Assembly (NCBI GenBank): GCA_910588965.1 | Contig: CAJUSO010000001.1 | Location: 62,001-126,000 of the forward strand | Length of the DNA: 64,000 nt | Source: an uncultured Lachnospiraceae bacterium | Lineage (GTDB): Bacteria > Bacillota > Clostridia > Lachnospirales > Lachnospiraceae | Reading direction: 5' to 3' | Program-made: the position numbers and the translations under genes | Notes under the pieces: generated by a model | Databases searched by the model: none | Seen by the model: only the letters and a program-made list of their open reading frames with translations | What the model was told of the DNA's origin: nothing | Part shown: piece by piece, positions 36,724 to 45,804 of the stretch | Numbering within the stretch: position 1 is the first letter of the stretch | Layout: each line of letters opens with the position of its first letter

Positions 36724-39700
36724 ATTTGCGGCTGAGGTATTGGCATTCGCCCTCCAATACATTCCGCCTAATGAGGTTTTGGAGGGCGGAATAGACCATG
36801 ATGCCATCCCGCTTTCCAGGCTGCAGGCAATCTGTTTTCATGTAGGGGACGGCTTAGATGAGATTTCTTTATTTAAAAAATTAAGTTATTTAAAGGAATG
36901 GGTTTTTGTCCAATTAGAAGTGGAAGGATGGCAGAAAGAGACAAATACAAAGGCCAGGGAAGAAGGGATTAGTATTTTGGATATGATCCATTGCCTAGTT
37001 TCTAAGTTGCTGGATTTCCAGCAGGGAAGGCTGGTTTATCGGTATAAATATTTAGAAATATGGGATTTCCTGAATAGGAAAATAGGCATAAACCTTTTTG
37101 CTGCTAGTTACTACGCCCGCAGGGATTATAAAAAAGCTTTTGAACGGAGGGTATTTACCGACACTGAGGTGGTTTATCATGACAACTACGTGTTGAATGA
37201 GGTGCTTAGCCGTGGGCTTGCAGAGAATCATTTCCATCTGCGCTGTTCTACTCCTTATTTTACCCTGTCTTGGCTGTCGTTGATGAATTCTGTCACAAGA
37301 GTGCGGATAGCAAATCAGCTGGATCAGATGGGGGAGTCTCCTAGGAATCCCAAAGTCCGCTACCGCTATAGTTATGAAGAAGACAGTTTTTCCCTACGCC
37401 ATCTTAAGGCAGCGGTTATCCGTGTGTATCTCTATGCTTTTCTGACAGGGGAAGTATTGGAGCTTGGGACATATTATGCGCCGATGAAATGGCTATTGGG
37501 GAATATCCTGGAGATGGAGCCAGTGATGGATTATCTGGGAAGTATCACCCTAGAGGAGGTAAAGGGTTTTGTAGGGGAAAGCATCACACCGTATCTGGAA
37601 GAGGAATTGGGGGATAGGGCAGGGGAATTCCAGGAACATTGCAAGGGGTTTTACTGGCTGTTCTGGGTTTGCTACCCACAAATTCCTATGGAATGTTTTA
37701 CTGTTGGCAGTAGGCTACTTGATCAGGAGAACCAGGATAGGATAGTGGAATATATTAAGGAGACATACCAGCCGATGCCTCTGGGGCAATGTGCATGGCT
37801 GTTTCAGGGGCATTACCAGGAGAAGTACCGTGCAGAATGGGATTGGCAGGGTAAAGTGGCAATCTGGAGGCTTTTAGCCAATCCCAATGAACTGCTGGAG
37901 GCCAGGGATTGTATCCAGTATGCCATAGATGGGTTTCATGCAAATAGCAGCAGCCAACAGAAGGACTATGCTCTGAATAGTGTGGAATGGGAATGGGATG
38001 AATGGGAACAAGCAGTGGCCACAGGAGAGCGGTGGTTGATTTACCAGATGGAATATAGGCGTTTTTATTATGAGAAAGGGGAAAAGGAGCAGGAGGATGA
38101 CATATACAATCTATTTTTTGCATATCTGCTGATTAAAGAGTCTTTCCGTAATGAACTGCTGCAGAATAATGACAAGATTGGCTTCCAGAATTTCCAAATT
38201 TACCAAAAGAGGAAAGACTGGTTTACAACTGCATTTTCAGAAGAAGAATTAGCGCAGATTGCGGTGAAGGGTGCATTTCACAAGCAGTGTCTAAAAAGCC
38301 TGGAATTAAGGCTTATGCCAGCAGATAGCGATGTGAAAAATATCCATATGCTCCGTTTATGTGACAAGGCCATTGGCCAGCTAAACTTTAAATCCCGCAA
38401 GAAGGCAGACCGGAAATATTACTATGTGTTCCATTTTGGGAAGAAAAAAGACAGCGCTTATAAAGGAGGGGAGATGCGCTGCCGCCATAAGGCGTTCCGT
38501 GGGAAACTGAAACGGCAATCCAATGCAATTATGTCTATGCGGGAGAAAAATCCAAGGGTAGGAGAAAGGTTGAAAGGGATAGATGCATGTTCCAGTGAAG
38601 ATGGCTGCCGCCCAGAGGTTTTTGCCGTGGCTTTCCGTACCTTGAAGAACCATTCTGTCTACCGTACAGATGTTAAAGAAAAGCTGTCCCAATTAAGGAT
38701 TAGTTATCATGTAGGGGAGGAGAATCAAGATGTGTTGGATGGGCTGCGTGCCATTGATGAGGCGGTATATTTTCTCAACATGGGAAGCGGTGACCGCCTG
38801 GGGCATGCGACCATGTTGGGCATAGATGTAGAAGCGTGGTATAATAGGAACTGTTGCCAGATATCCATCCGCCAGCACGATTACCTGGATAATGTAGCAT
38901 GGCTGTACCATAAGATTATTTATTTCCACATATCTAACCAGGATAACCTACTAGAATTTCTGGAGCGGGAATTCCAAGTATTTTTTAACCGTATTTATGA
39001 AAAAAACATGAGTATCGACTATAACCAGAACATACTTCGCGAAAAAGAGGAAAATTTTAACCATAATTTAAGCTTTGATATCTATAACTACTATTATGGT
39101 TGGGAATTGCGGGGCGATGCCCCAGAACTGTATGTAGACGGATTTTACCGAAAGGAACTAATAGGTGCGGATTCCTGGGGGGATCAGGCTATCAATAAGT
39201 CGATAAAGGCGGAGCAGAGGAAAATCCCCGAAGCAGGAATCTTATACCATACATATCATTACAACCCAGCAGTCCGGGCAGAAGGAGATAAGCCTGTCAC
39301 CATAAAAATTCCTTACTATATGATATGTGGGATTGCTGAAGTGCAGAAGAAGATGCAGAAGCAGATAGCCAAAAGGGGCATTGCTATCGAGACAAACCCG
39401 TCGTCAAATTTACTGATTGGGGGCTTGCCTGGTTATGAGAGCCATCCGATTATATCCTTCTATAACAAAGGGTTGGTAGGTGATATTAGCAAATTAGAGG
39501 CATGCCCTCAAATTAATGTATCTATCAACACAGATGACCCAGGCGTTTTCATTACATCACTGTATAATGAGTACACCCTGATGGCGGGAGCGCTGGAAAA
39601 TTTGAAAGACAAGGATGGAAACCATGTCTATAAGAAAGACATGATATATGACTGGATTAATAACATTCGCAAAATGGGCAAAAAACAGGCGTTTAGCAAG

Positions 39701-39757
39701 GAAGTAATAAAGGAAGAGAACGTGCATAAAAGCAGGGGGATGATAGGAGAAGGATAG
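36704..39757 (+). CDS. rdrB: RADAR adenosine deaminase RdrB
   Basis: 1017 residues. A large divergent member of the metal-dependent adenosine deaminase superfamily, which converts adenosine (in nucleotides or RNA) to inosine during phage attack. Deaminase landmarks in order: the metal pair H176-F-H178 in ENHFHLR, SGDRLGHA with H701 matching the R-x-G-H element, E896-T-N-P-S-S-N, H914-P, and the metal/catalytic D944-D945 in INTDDPGVF. The wide insertion between the first and second motifs (over 500 residues) is typical of RdrB and absent from housekeeping ADA. The start at 36704 was chosen for an AAAAGGGA just upstream; ATGs at 36686 and 36716 are possible. Translationally coupled to rdrA. Catalytic residues all look intact. 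Confidence 0.88.
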   Translation: MVWEMLKFAAEVLAFALQYIPPNEVLEGGIDHDAIPLSRLQAICFHVGDGLDEISLFKKLSYLKEWVFVQLEVEGWQKETNTKAREEGISILDMIHCLVSKLLDFQQGRLVYRYKYLEIWDFLNRKIGINLFAASYYARRDYKKAFERRVFTDTEVVYHDNYVLNEVLSRGLAENHFHLRCSTPYFTLSWLSLMNSVTRVRIANQLDQMGESPRNPKVRYRYSYEEDSFSLRHLKAAVIRVYLYAFLTGEVLELGTYYAPMKWLLGNILEMEPVMDYLGSITLEEVKGFVGESITPYLEEELGDRAGEFQEHCKGFYWLFWVCYPQIPMECFTVGSRLLDQENQDRIVEYIKETYQPMPLGQCAWLFQGHYQEKYRAEWDWQGKVAIWRLLANPNELLEARDCIQYAIDGFHANSSSQQKDYALNSVEWEWDEWEQAVATGERWLIYQMEYRRFYYEKGEKEQEDDIYNLFFAYLLIKESFRNELLQNNDKIGFQNFQIYQKRKDWFTTAFSEEELAQIAVKGAFHKQCLKSLELRLMPADSDVKNIHMLRLCDKAIGQLNFKSRKKADRKYYYVFHFGKKKDSAYKGGEMRCRHKAFRGKLKRQSNAIMSMREKNPRVGERLKGIDACSSEDGCRPEVFAVAFRTLKNHSVYRTDVKEKLSQLRISYHVGEENQDVLDGLRAIDEAVYFLNMGSGDRLGHATMLGIDVEAWYNRNCCQISIRQHDYLDNVAWLYHKIIYFHISNQDNLLEFLEREFQVFFNRIYEKNMSIDYNQNILREKEENFNHNLSFDIYNYYYGWELRGDAPELYVDGFYRKELIGADSWGDQAINKSIKAEQRKIPEAGILYHTYHYNPAVRAEGDKPVTIKIPYYMICGIAEVQKKMQKQIAKRGIAIETNPSSNLLIGGLPGYESHPIISFYNKGLVGDISKLEACPQINVSINTDDPGVFITSLYNEYTLMAGALENLKDKDGNHVYKKDMIYDWINNIRKMGKKQAFSKEVIKEENVHKSRGMIGEG

Positions 39758-39855
39758 GTAAAAGAGAGGTGGAGGATGGTAAAAATTGCGGTATGTAGAA
39801 AAGGGGTAGCAATGGATACGAAGAGATAAAATAGAAAGCGAGGCGTAACAGGGGG

Positions 39856-40431
39856 ATGTGCAAACGAGAACGAAAGAAAAAAGCATTAGAAGAAAGGGAA
39901 AAGGCGATAAGGGCAAAATGGAAAGAACTATGGGAACAGGATCCATCCGCGGATGTCAAGGAAGACGGAAAATTTTTCTTGGAGTGGCTTGAGGCAAATA
40001 TGGATTTCCTGTATAGTAGGAGGCGATGGAACAAATGGAAGAACTATGGTATGAAATTTGCCGTGCTGCTTGGGATCATAGTGGCATATGGTATAGTATT
40101 TCATTTGAGTTATAAAGAGGGGGCCATCAGCTTGATAATAGGTTCGACAGCGTTATTTGTGCCGTCGTTTGTTTTGTATAAATGGATAAATGTAAGGAAG
40201 TACCAGGAAACATGGAGCCGTTTTTCGGCATTCCATTCCAGGATTCTCCAGGAGATGACGAAATATCTATATCGCATATCCCCATACGATCAGGGGGATG
40301 TGAAAAAACAATTCATAGAAAGTATTATAGGATTGGTAGAGCAGAATATAGAAAAATTCTGTAAGAATATGGAAGAAAAGGAAGAGAGGATGTTTTCAGG
40401 ACTGGACTTAGGGGAGATAAAGGAACCTTAA
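39856..40431 (+). CDS. rdrD: SLATT-type two-helix membrane protein of the RADAR operon
   Basis: 191 residues. A charged helical N-terminus (1-50) precedes a basic YSRRRWNKWK segment, two adjacent transmembrane helices (about 66-83 and 90-108), then YQETWSRFSAFHSRILQEM and a charged C-terminal tail. The W-rich motif after the second helix and the 2TM layout match SLATT domains, which are proposed pore-forming or membrane-effector modules tied to defence systems. Described RADAR loci can carry such a membrane protein as an accessory (the letter rdrD is from memory). It is about 100 bp after rdrB and before the operon terminator. The ribosome site directly abuts the ATG, so the exact start is uncertain. 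Confidence 0.75.
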   Translation: MCKRERKKKALEEREKAIRAKWKELWEQDPSADVKEDGKFFLEWLEANMDFLYSRRRWNKWKNYGMKFAVLLGIIVAYGIVFHLSYKEGAISLIIGSTALFVPSFVLYKWINVRKYQETWSRFSAFHSRILQEMTKYLYRISPYDQGDVKKQFIESIIGLVEQNIEKFCKNMEEKEERMFSGLDLGEIKEP

Positions 40432-40531
40432 AAAGTTTTGCCTGTTCTGGTTCCTGTAACTTATAAGCCGTTCATTTGCTAGATGGGATGCGGGCGTAAA
40501 TGAAGGTAAAGAAAAAAGCAAGCAAATTATG

Positions 40532-40575
40532 GAGAGGATGCCTTGGTTGTTGTTGAGGGTGTTCTCTCTTTTTTT
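40532..40575 (+). terminator. Strong terminator after the RADAR operon
   Basis: A stem of about 12 bp with several G-U pairs (40532-40544 with 40556-40568) is followed by T7. It separates the defence operon from the secretion operon. 40432-40531 and 40576-40717 show no gene. Confidence 0.8.
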
Positions 40576-40717
40576 GGAAAGATTAAAAATACAAAATATC
40601 AAGTACAAACATAATACTTATATTTTTAAAATCTAAGATAGGATTGTGGGGATATAGACAAAATGCCAGATGTGCGTGTAAAAATACTTGATATGATTAA
40701 AGGCAGGTAGGGCGACA

Positions 40718-40746
40718 TTGTCAAAATATGGCGATAACAGTATAAT
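40718..40746 (+). promoter_or_regulatory. Promoter of the type VII secretion operon
   Basis: TTGTCA, 17 nt, TATAAT (5/6 and 6/6), about 130 bp before the first gene. No comparable promoter was noticed further inside the operon. Confidence 0.75.
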
Positions 40747-40877
40747 ATGATTAAGTCAGATAAAAGGGATAAGAAGGGCTTATCATATTGTATACGAAAT
40801 ATACCATACCAAGAATCCAGATGCCCTAAATAAGAATCAAAAAATACTGCCAATATATTATTGAGGAGGATGTTGCT

Positions 40878-41447
40878 ATGAATGAAAGTGAATATCGGTA
40901 TAAACAGTATCGCCAAAAATATTACGATTCATGTAATGAGATTAGCAACTGTGATTACCATATTTACAATCTTAAAAATGAGCGGCGGCAAGTGGTTAAC
41001 AGGATCAATCAGCTTAATACAGATATTAGAAACACCCAGGATGCCCTTGAAGGTTTGGATGCGGTCATAAGACGGGAAGGCAGTTTAAATGATAAGCTTA
41101 GGGATGTTGCAGATAAGACAAACCAAGCTGCGGCGAATTTCAGCGGAATGGTTCATGCAAGCGATGTGAAAAGTAAAAACATAATAGATGTATATGGTGA
41201 TGAAACTGCGAAAACCCAAACGACGCTCAACAATGTATGGGATACGCTGAAATCAAGGAAAAACAATCTCAATACAAGGCTCGCTGGCTTACAGGCTGAA
41301 TTAAATCGGACAAGGAGTGAATTGCAGGATGCTGATAACAGGATTAGAGGATTAAATTCCGATATGTCGTATTGGAAACGGCAGAAATCTAGCAATTATT
41401 ATAATATGGAATATTACAGAAGGAAAATGCTGCAGGAGGCAGGGTGA
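40878..41447 (+). CDS. Coiled-coil protein, first gene of the T7SS operon
   Basis: 189 residues, almost entirely helical with two long coiled-coil segments (about 30-75 and 110-165) and tyrosine clusters at both ends (YRYKQYRQKYYDS at the start, SNYYNMEYYRRKML at the end). No signal peptide. Size and layout resemble the small coiled-coil proteins (DUF5082/YwqH-like) that accompany LXG and WXG100 substrates in Firmicutes T7SS loci, so a substrate or chaperone role is plausible. That is analogy, not a family assignment. The ATG follows GAGGAGG and is about 130 bp from the operon promoter. Confidence 0.75.
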   Translation: MNESEYRYKQYRQKYYDSCNEISNCDYHIYNLKNERRQVVNRINQLNTDIRNTQDALEGLDAVIRREGSLNDKLRDVADKTNQAAANFSGMVHASDVKSKNIIDVYGDETAKTQTTLNNVWDTLKSRKNNLNTRLAGLQAELNRTRSELQDADNRIRGLNSDMSYWKRQKSSNYYNMEYYRRKMLQEAG

Positions 41448-41452
41448 AAAAC

Positions 41453-41729
41453 ATGTGTGGCTCCGATTCTTTTGGCTCTTTCCAAAAGAGCAGTGAACCG
41501 TTCATTACAGACACAGCCTGTATTGGCAGTAATGCGGCAGGGATTGTCAACCAGCGTAAGGATGATTGCAGGTGTTTCTGGATTAGGAACATCATGAGCA
41601 GGTGGCATTGAAGATATTTGATGCGCCTTATGGCACGGATTTGTGCTGGTTGTATGAAGGGGATACGCATATAGGTTTTTATGATTTGATTTTAAAGAAA
41701 GATACAACGATAGATGAAATCTTAAATGG
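41453..41729 (+). pseudogene. Small frame-disrupted gene between the coiled-coil and TPR genes
   Basis: Two overlapping frames look coding. The first starts at the ATG at 41453 (MCGSDSFGSFQKSSEPFITD) and stops at 41611. The second, one frame back, carries KIFDAPYGTDLCWLYEGDTH and ends DEILNGER with its stop at 41732. They look like halves of a single roughly 90-residue protein joined by a frameshift near 41600. Programmed shifting, a sequencing error or true decay cannot be told apart. I do not recognise the protein. Confidence 0.45.
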
Positions 41730-41744
41730 AGAGAGGTGATTAAA

Positions 41745-43256
41745 ATGCCAAATGAGAAAGTGGTACAGCTGTTGTCAGATTCGCGCCTTGCATTTTTGAA
41801 TCAGCAGAACAATGTAGCGCTGGATTTGGCAAATCAGGCCATCAAGCTTGATTCCCAAAATGCTGATGCCTATAAATGTGCAGGCAATGCCTTGATGTCT
41901 ATGGAACGCTATGGGGATGCTATTAAAGAGTATAGCCTTGCTGTAAAATATGATGCAGGTAACGGCAACCGTTACTTTGATTTGGGGTTTGCGCAGGCAA
42001 CAGATGAAAGATTGGCAGATGCGCTTAAGAACCTTGCAAAAGCGGATGAACTGGGATGCATACCTGAAAATACTATCCAGCTTTATAACCTGCTTGGGAT
42101 CATCTGCTTTGATATCGGCAGATATGATGATGCGCTTATCAATCTGAATAAAGCGGAGCAGCTTGTTGGCGTGAATTTGGATATCCTACAGCGCAAAGCG
42201 ATTATCTATGGCATTAAGAATGATATCCGTAGGGGCTTGCAAGTTGCGAACCAGATAAAATTAATTGCCCCATCGGAATACATAGGTTACCAAATTGCTT
42301 TCAAGCTGCTTATTCAGGCAGAACGTTTGGATATTGCCCAGATAGAACTGCATAAAGCGGCAAAGTATGCGGTGCGGACAAATGATTTTTATTTTGACCA
42401 AATGAACCTTGAACTTGAAAAATACAAGATTGATAAGGATAAAGCCCATTTCCCAAGAGTACTTGAGATTATTCAAGCAGCGTTGGAAACAGTAGAGCCG
42501 CAAATCAAGAATGTTACGGAATGTTATATAAATGCGGCAGAGATTTATCTGCAGATGGAAAATGCGGATAAGACATTGGAATGCCTGGATGCTGCACAGG
42601 CCCCGGCTGAAGCATATAATAATGGGTTTGCCATTATTGATGAGGAACTTGCACCCCCAGCCGAATTGGATGAATATGCTATAGAGGAGATGATCGAGGC
42701 AGACCGGGAAAAAATAGAGGAAGAAATGGGGGAATATGGGCTGGAGGAACTTGTTGAAAATACAGAACCGAACGAAGATGGCGAACGTGAATTTTTTACA
42801 GAATTGGAAGAAGGGGAAGTAGGGGACACCCCGACGTTTCGCTTAGATGGCCTGGGGGAATATGAATTATCAGGTGAGGACAAAGACCAAATCAACCGTT
42901 TGTATATTGGCGCGTATACTCTTAAAAAGGATTTCGGAAAAGTGGTTACATATGCGAAGGCGCTGCAGGCAAGCCAAGGCATACAGAATATTTATATTGG
43001 CAAATATACGGAGGCAAATGCACGGAAGGAGATGGGTGCAGCAGATGCGGAGGAAAAATACAGGGAAATTGCCAGATTCTTCCGCGATGCAATGATAAAA
43101 GATCCCACGGATATTGTAGCAGTGACATTCCGCGTCCAATGCTGTATTGATATGGGTGATTACAAAGAAGCGGAGGAAGTGTGCCGTCTCCTGGCAAGAG
43201 AGGTCAGGGAACCTTTGCTTGAAAAAATTGCAGAAGCGAAGTCGGGGGGTGATTGA
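41745..43256 (+). CDS. TPR-repeat protein of the T7SS operon
   Basis: 503 residues. Tetratricopeptide-type repeats cover about residues 5-290 (for example ALDLANQAIKLDSQNADAYK and ALINLNKAEQLV), a very acidic low-complexity stretch about 305-375 (many E and D) follows, then further TPR-like helices to the end. No signal peptide or membrane segment, so cytoplasmic. TPR proteins in secretion loci usually act as chaperones or adaptors; that role is inference here. The ATG at 41745 with GAGAGG at 8 nt is preferred over the in-frame GTG at 41736. The next gene begins within a few bases of the stop. Confidence 0.8.
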   Translation: MPNEKVVQLLSDSRLAFLNQQNNVALDLANQAIKLDSQNADAYKCAGNALMSMERYGDAIKEYSLAVKYDAGNGNRYFDLGFAQATDERLADALKNLAKADELGCIPENTIQLYNLLGIICFDIGRYDDALINLNKAEQLVGVNLDILQRKAIIYGIKNDIRRGLQVANQIKLIAPSEYIGYQIAFKLLIQAERLDIAQIELHKAAKYAVRTNDFYFDQMNLELEKYKIDKDKAHFPRVLEIIQAALETVEPQIKNVTECYINAAEIYLQMENADKTLECLDAAQAPAEAYNNGFAIIDEELAPPAELDEYAIEEMIEADREKIEEEMGEYGLEELVENTEPNEDGEREFFTELEEGEVGDTPTFRLDGLGEYELSGEDKDQINRLYIGAYTLKKDFGKVVTYAKALQASQGIQNIYIGKYTEANARKEMGAADAEEKYREIARFFRDAMIKDPTDIVAVTFRVQCCIDMGDYKEAEEVCRLLAREVREPLLEKIAEAKSGGD

Positions 43257-43258
43257 TA

Positions 43259-43576
43259 TTGTTAATATCACGCGATATTCTTCTGGATGACACGGCGTTT
43301 TTAACGGCCTCGTCTGATATGGGGGCATTAAAAACCAGGACTGAGGCACTGAAAACAAAGCTGGAGCAGATGTATAAGGATTTAACGGCTGCAGTGGATA
43401 CCCCGGCCGGAAAAGCCGTTGAAACAACAGCAATGAATGTCCTGATAAAACCGATTGACGATATGCTGCTTGTTATTAGCCATATTTCGTCGACGCTTTC
43501 AGAAATAATTGGGACAGGCCATTATAAAGATGTGTTTGTTAAGTTCGAGGAACTTAATGCAAGCATAAAATTTTAA
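43259..43576 (+). CDS. WXG100/ESAT-6-like small helical protein (1)
   Basis: About 105 residues, predicted as a helical hairpin: helix about 18-45, a turn at DTPAGKAVE in place of the W-x-G loop, and helix about 53-100. Size, all-helical nature and position beside other WXG100-like genes support an ESAT-6-type T7SS substrate or structural protein. The start is a TTG. The one at 43259 has a GGGGGG site at a good distance; a TTG at 43253 would overlap the previous stop. Confidence 0.7.
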   Translation: MLISRDILLDDTAFLTASSDMGALKTRTEALKTKLEQMYKDLTAAVDTPAGKAVETTAMNVLIKPIDDMLLVISHISSTLSEIIGTGHYKDVFVKFEELNASIKF

Positions 43577-43602
43577 TATGAAATAATGAGGAGGAAAAGA
43601 TT

Positions 43603-43932
43603 ATGGCGATGGGAAGTACAGGAACAGTTAATATTACAGCAAAGATGATGCAAGACATTGTGCAGGCTGTTGAGGAGTATCAGTCAAAGGCGTCCGCCCT
43701 TGCTGGGGAATTAGACAGTGCGGTCACAGGCCTTATTCCGGGCAGTTTTGAGGGTGCGGCAGCAGCTGGATTTAAAGCCTTTTACGATAAAACATTTACA
43801 TCGGAGGAAGGCGTCAATAAAGGGATTGAAAACCTGTTAAATACGATAAAGCAAATTGCAGAGGAAACGTTAAAGGCAATTCCTGGCTCTAATGGTTTGG
43901 ATGATAAGCTTGCAGATGAAAACAATCAGTAA
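43603..43932 (+). CDS. WXG100-like small helical protein (2)
   Basis: 109 residues. Helices about 12-42 and 52-100 flank the turn IPGSFEGAAAAGF, where F-E-G stands in the place of W-x-G. This is the ESAT-6/WXG100 helical-hairpin layout. No signal peptide, as expected for T7SS substrates, which are exported folded as dimers. The start follows GAGGAGG, 26 bp after the previous gene and 33 bp before the next WXG100-like gene. Confidence 0.85.
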   Translation: MAMGSTGTVNITAKMMQDIVQAVEEYQSKASALAGELDSAVTGLIPGSFEGAAAAGFKAFYDKTFTSEEGVNKGIENLLNTIKQIAEETLKAIPGSNGLDDKLADENNQ

Positions 43933-43965
43933 CGAACGGTTAAATAGAAAAGGAGGAAGATTACA

Positions 43966-44295
43966 GTGGCAGATTGCAGGATTGTAAATCAAAGCATGAC
44001 AGACGCGGTCAATACGATAGGAGGCAGTGTGGAGGGCAGCTTGGAAGGGATAGCGCTTTCCTATAAGAACGACGGTGATGCTTTCATGGAAGCATTAAAT
44101 AATGCAATTTCTACAATGGAGGGTGAGGCAAAAGATGCCCTGGAAGCATTTTTTAGGGATAAGGTACAGCCATTTATCACAGAGGGGGTGCCGAACGCTG
44201 TCAAATCTACGGCAATGCTCTTAGAAGCGAACCGAAAGAACTTTGAGGATGTTGACAGGAAGATTGCAGAAAGCATAAGCGGTGGTGGACAATAA
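43966..44295 (+). CDS. WXG100-like small helical protein (3)
   Basis: 109 residues starting with GTG after GGAGG. Two long amphipathic helices (about 8-50 and 60-103) are joined by a turn near STMEGEAKDALEAFF. The W-x-G is not preserved, but length, helical content, lack of a signal and gene position fit an ESAT-6-family protein. It ends in a Gly-rich tail, S-G-G-G-Q. Possibly forms a heterodimer with one of the neighbouring small proteins. Confidence 0.75.
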   Translation: MADCRIVNQSMTDAVNTIGGSVEGSLEGIALSYKNDGDAFMEALNNAISTMEGEAKDALEAFFRDKVQPFITEGVPNAVKSTAMLLEANRKNFEDVDRKIAESISGGGQ

Positions 44296-44412
44296 ACGGA
44301 TGGCTAGGGCTGCCGCATTAACCTTTTTATGCAAGGGGTTGAAACAGTTTGTATGGGGGGCTTGTGTGGCAGCCTGCTTTTTGGAACATCAATAGATAAG
44401 GATGGAACCGAT

Positions 44413-45804
44413 ATGGCTTTTAATATACTGTCTTCAGATGAGATAGAACTGCTTACCGACAATCAGCGTAAAAGTTATGAAAAAGAACTTGCTATTTATA
44501 ACGAACGGGTGGAATTTGTAGAGCAGATGGAAAGGTTTGAAAATATGGTAATCTTGCCATATGAACCAGAATTTCCACCTATATCGGATATTAGCCAGAT
44601 TCCGAAAAAAGAATTTGTAAAACCTGAATATGAAATGTTGGAAATTGTACCAATTGAAAAACCAGAACATATGGAAACGGCCGTTCGCTTTGCCAAATTG
44701 GACGCAGTAGATGTTCCCAAATATGGGGAAATGAAAAGTGTAACAGTGTGGCATTTGAAAAAGGTGGAGCAAGAAGAACCTGCCTTACCGAGAATTATCA
44801 AAACGACAGTTCCTAACCATTCATTTGCAAAGGGCGGACAACAGCAGCCTATATTGCCAGCAAGCATCAAAATAAGTATACCAGGCAATACATTCAAAAA
44901 ATTTGAGCAGGCAAGTCCAAGCCTTCCTAGTAAGGAAAACACACAAAACTTGGCAAGATCACTTTTTGAGCCTGTTACAATGGATGCTTCTGCTATTATG
45001 GCGGACATTCCAGGAGGGGCTGTTCCGGCAGTTGAAATTCCTACATTTGCAGTAGCCCCAAGGGCAAGTGTAACAAAATCATTGTCTTTGGCAAATCCTG
45101 TTATGCCAAGGCTTCCCCAAATGCCAGATAGAATGCCAAGTAACATTCCGTTTTGCGCACCTGATATTCAACAGATGGAACTGCCAGGCGTTCCCAAAGC
45201 TACAATTCCGAGCACAAGGTTAATGAAAACAGATGCAGCTACTGAAGTTGCGGTGCCAGGACACAGGATGCCAGAAGTGCCTAAGCTGGCAGTAAAATTT
45301 TCTGAAATAAATATAGCAAAAATAGTGGAGGCGGAAGTTCCTGAAACGCCAAAAGTATTTGATGTTCCTATTATTCAGGCCTCAACTTTGGAACCGATAA
45401 TCCAGGGAAAAGGGTTACCGATGGTTCAGAAGGCTGGAATTCCAGCAAAGGAATTTAGGAAAGGGGAGTATGCAGTATCTGGTTTGCCTAAGGTTGTTGC
45501 GCCTAAGCCAAGTATGCCCTTATTTTTTGGGCCAAAACATCAAGAACCTATGTTTCCTCAGATTATGAAACCCGGTATGGTGCCAAAAGGAAATCATAAA
45601 CTGGCTGTTGACAGTACGCCTAGGATAGAGCGTCCATCCATTAATATTTTTTTTGTAGAGCCATACAAAAAAATCCATACGGAGGCAAGAGGGCTGCCAA
45701 CCGTACAAGCAGTTGATGTTCCAGATGTCTGTACGGAGGAGATGCTTGAAATACTATTACCATCTTTGGAAAAAGATGGGATAGGGAAAGGGGCGCTTGG
45801 ATGA
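44413..45804 (+). CDS. Proline-rich protein of the T7SS operon, unknown function
   Basis: 463 residues, not recognised. After a short helical start (MAFNILSSDEIELL to about residue 50) the chain is built from loosely repeated 20- to 30-residue units with spaced prolines and short hydrophobic tracts (patterns such as V-P-x-x-x-F, L-P-x-V, I-P-x-x). It should be extended or disordered. No transmembrane segment or signal peptide. Long proline-rich proteins are typical partners of ESX-type systems in Actinobacteria, for example EspI/EspK-like and the proline-rich tails of EccA-associated factors; a scaffolding role is inference. The ATG at 44413 with an AAGGA site is preferred over 44329. It overlaps the motor gene start by 4 bp, so coupling is likely. 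Confidence 0.7.
   Translation: MAFNILSSDEIELLTDNQRKSYEKELAIYNERVEFVEQMERFENMVILPYEPEFPPISDISQIPKKEFVKPEYEMLEIVPIEKPEHMETAVRFAKLDAVDVPKYGEMKSVTVWHLKKVEQEEPALPRIIKTTVPNHSFAKGGQQQPILPASIKISIPGNTFKKFEQASPSLPSKENTQNLARSLFEPVTMDASAIMADIPGGAVPAVEIPTFAVAPRASVTKSLSLANPVMPRLPQMPDRMPSNIPFCAPDIQQMELPGVPKATIPSTRLMKTDAATEVAVPGHRMPEVPKLAVKFSEINIAKIVEAEVPETPKVFDVPIIQASTLEPIIQGKGLPMVQKAGIPAKEFRKGEYAVSGLPKVVAPKPSMPLFFGPKHQEPMFPQIMKPGMVPKGNHKLAVDSTPRIERPSINIFFVEPYKKIHTEARGLPTVQAVDVPDVCTEEMLEILLPSLEKDGIGKGALG

Noticed and set aside
36704..39757. Housekeeping adenosine or AMP deaminase
   Set aside because: Three times the usual ADA length, huge insertion between the first and second motifs, and translational coupling to a P-loop ATPase gene favour RdrB.
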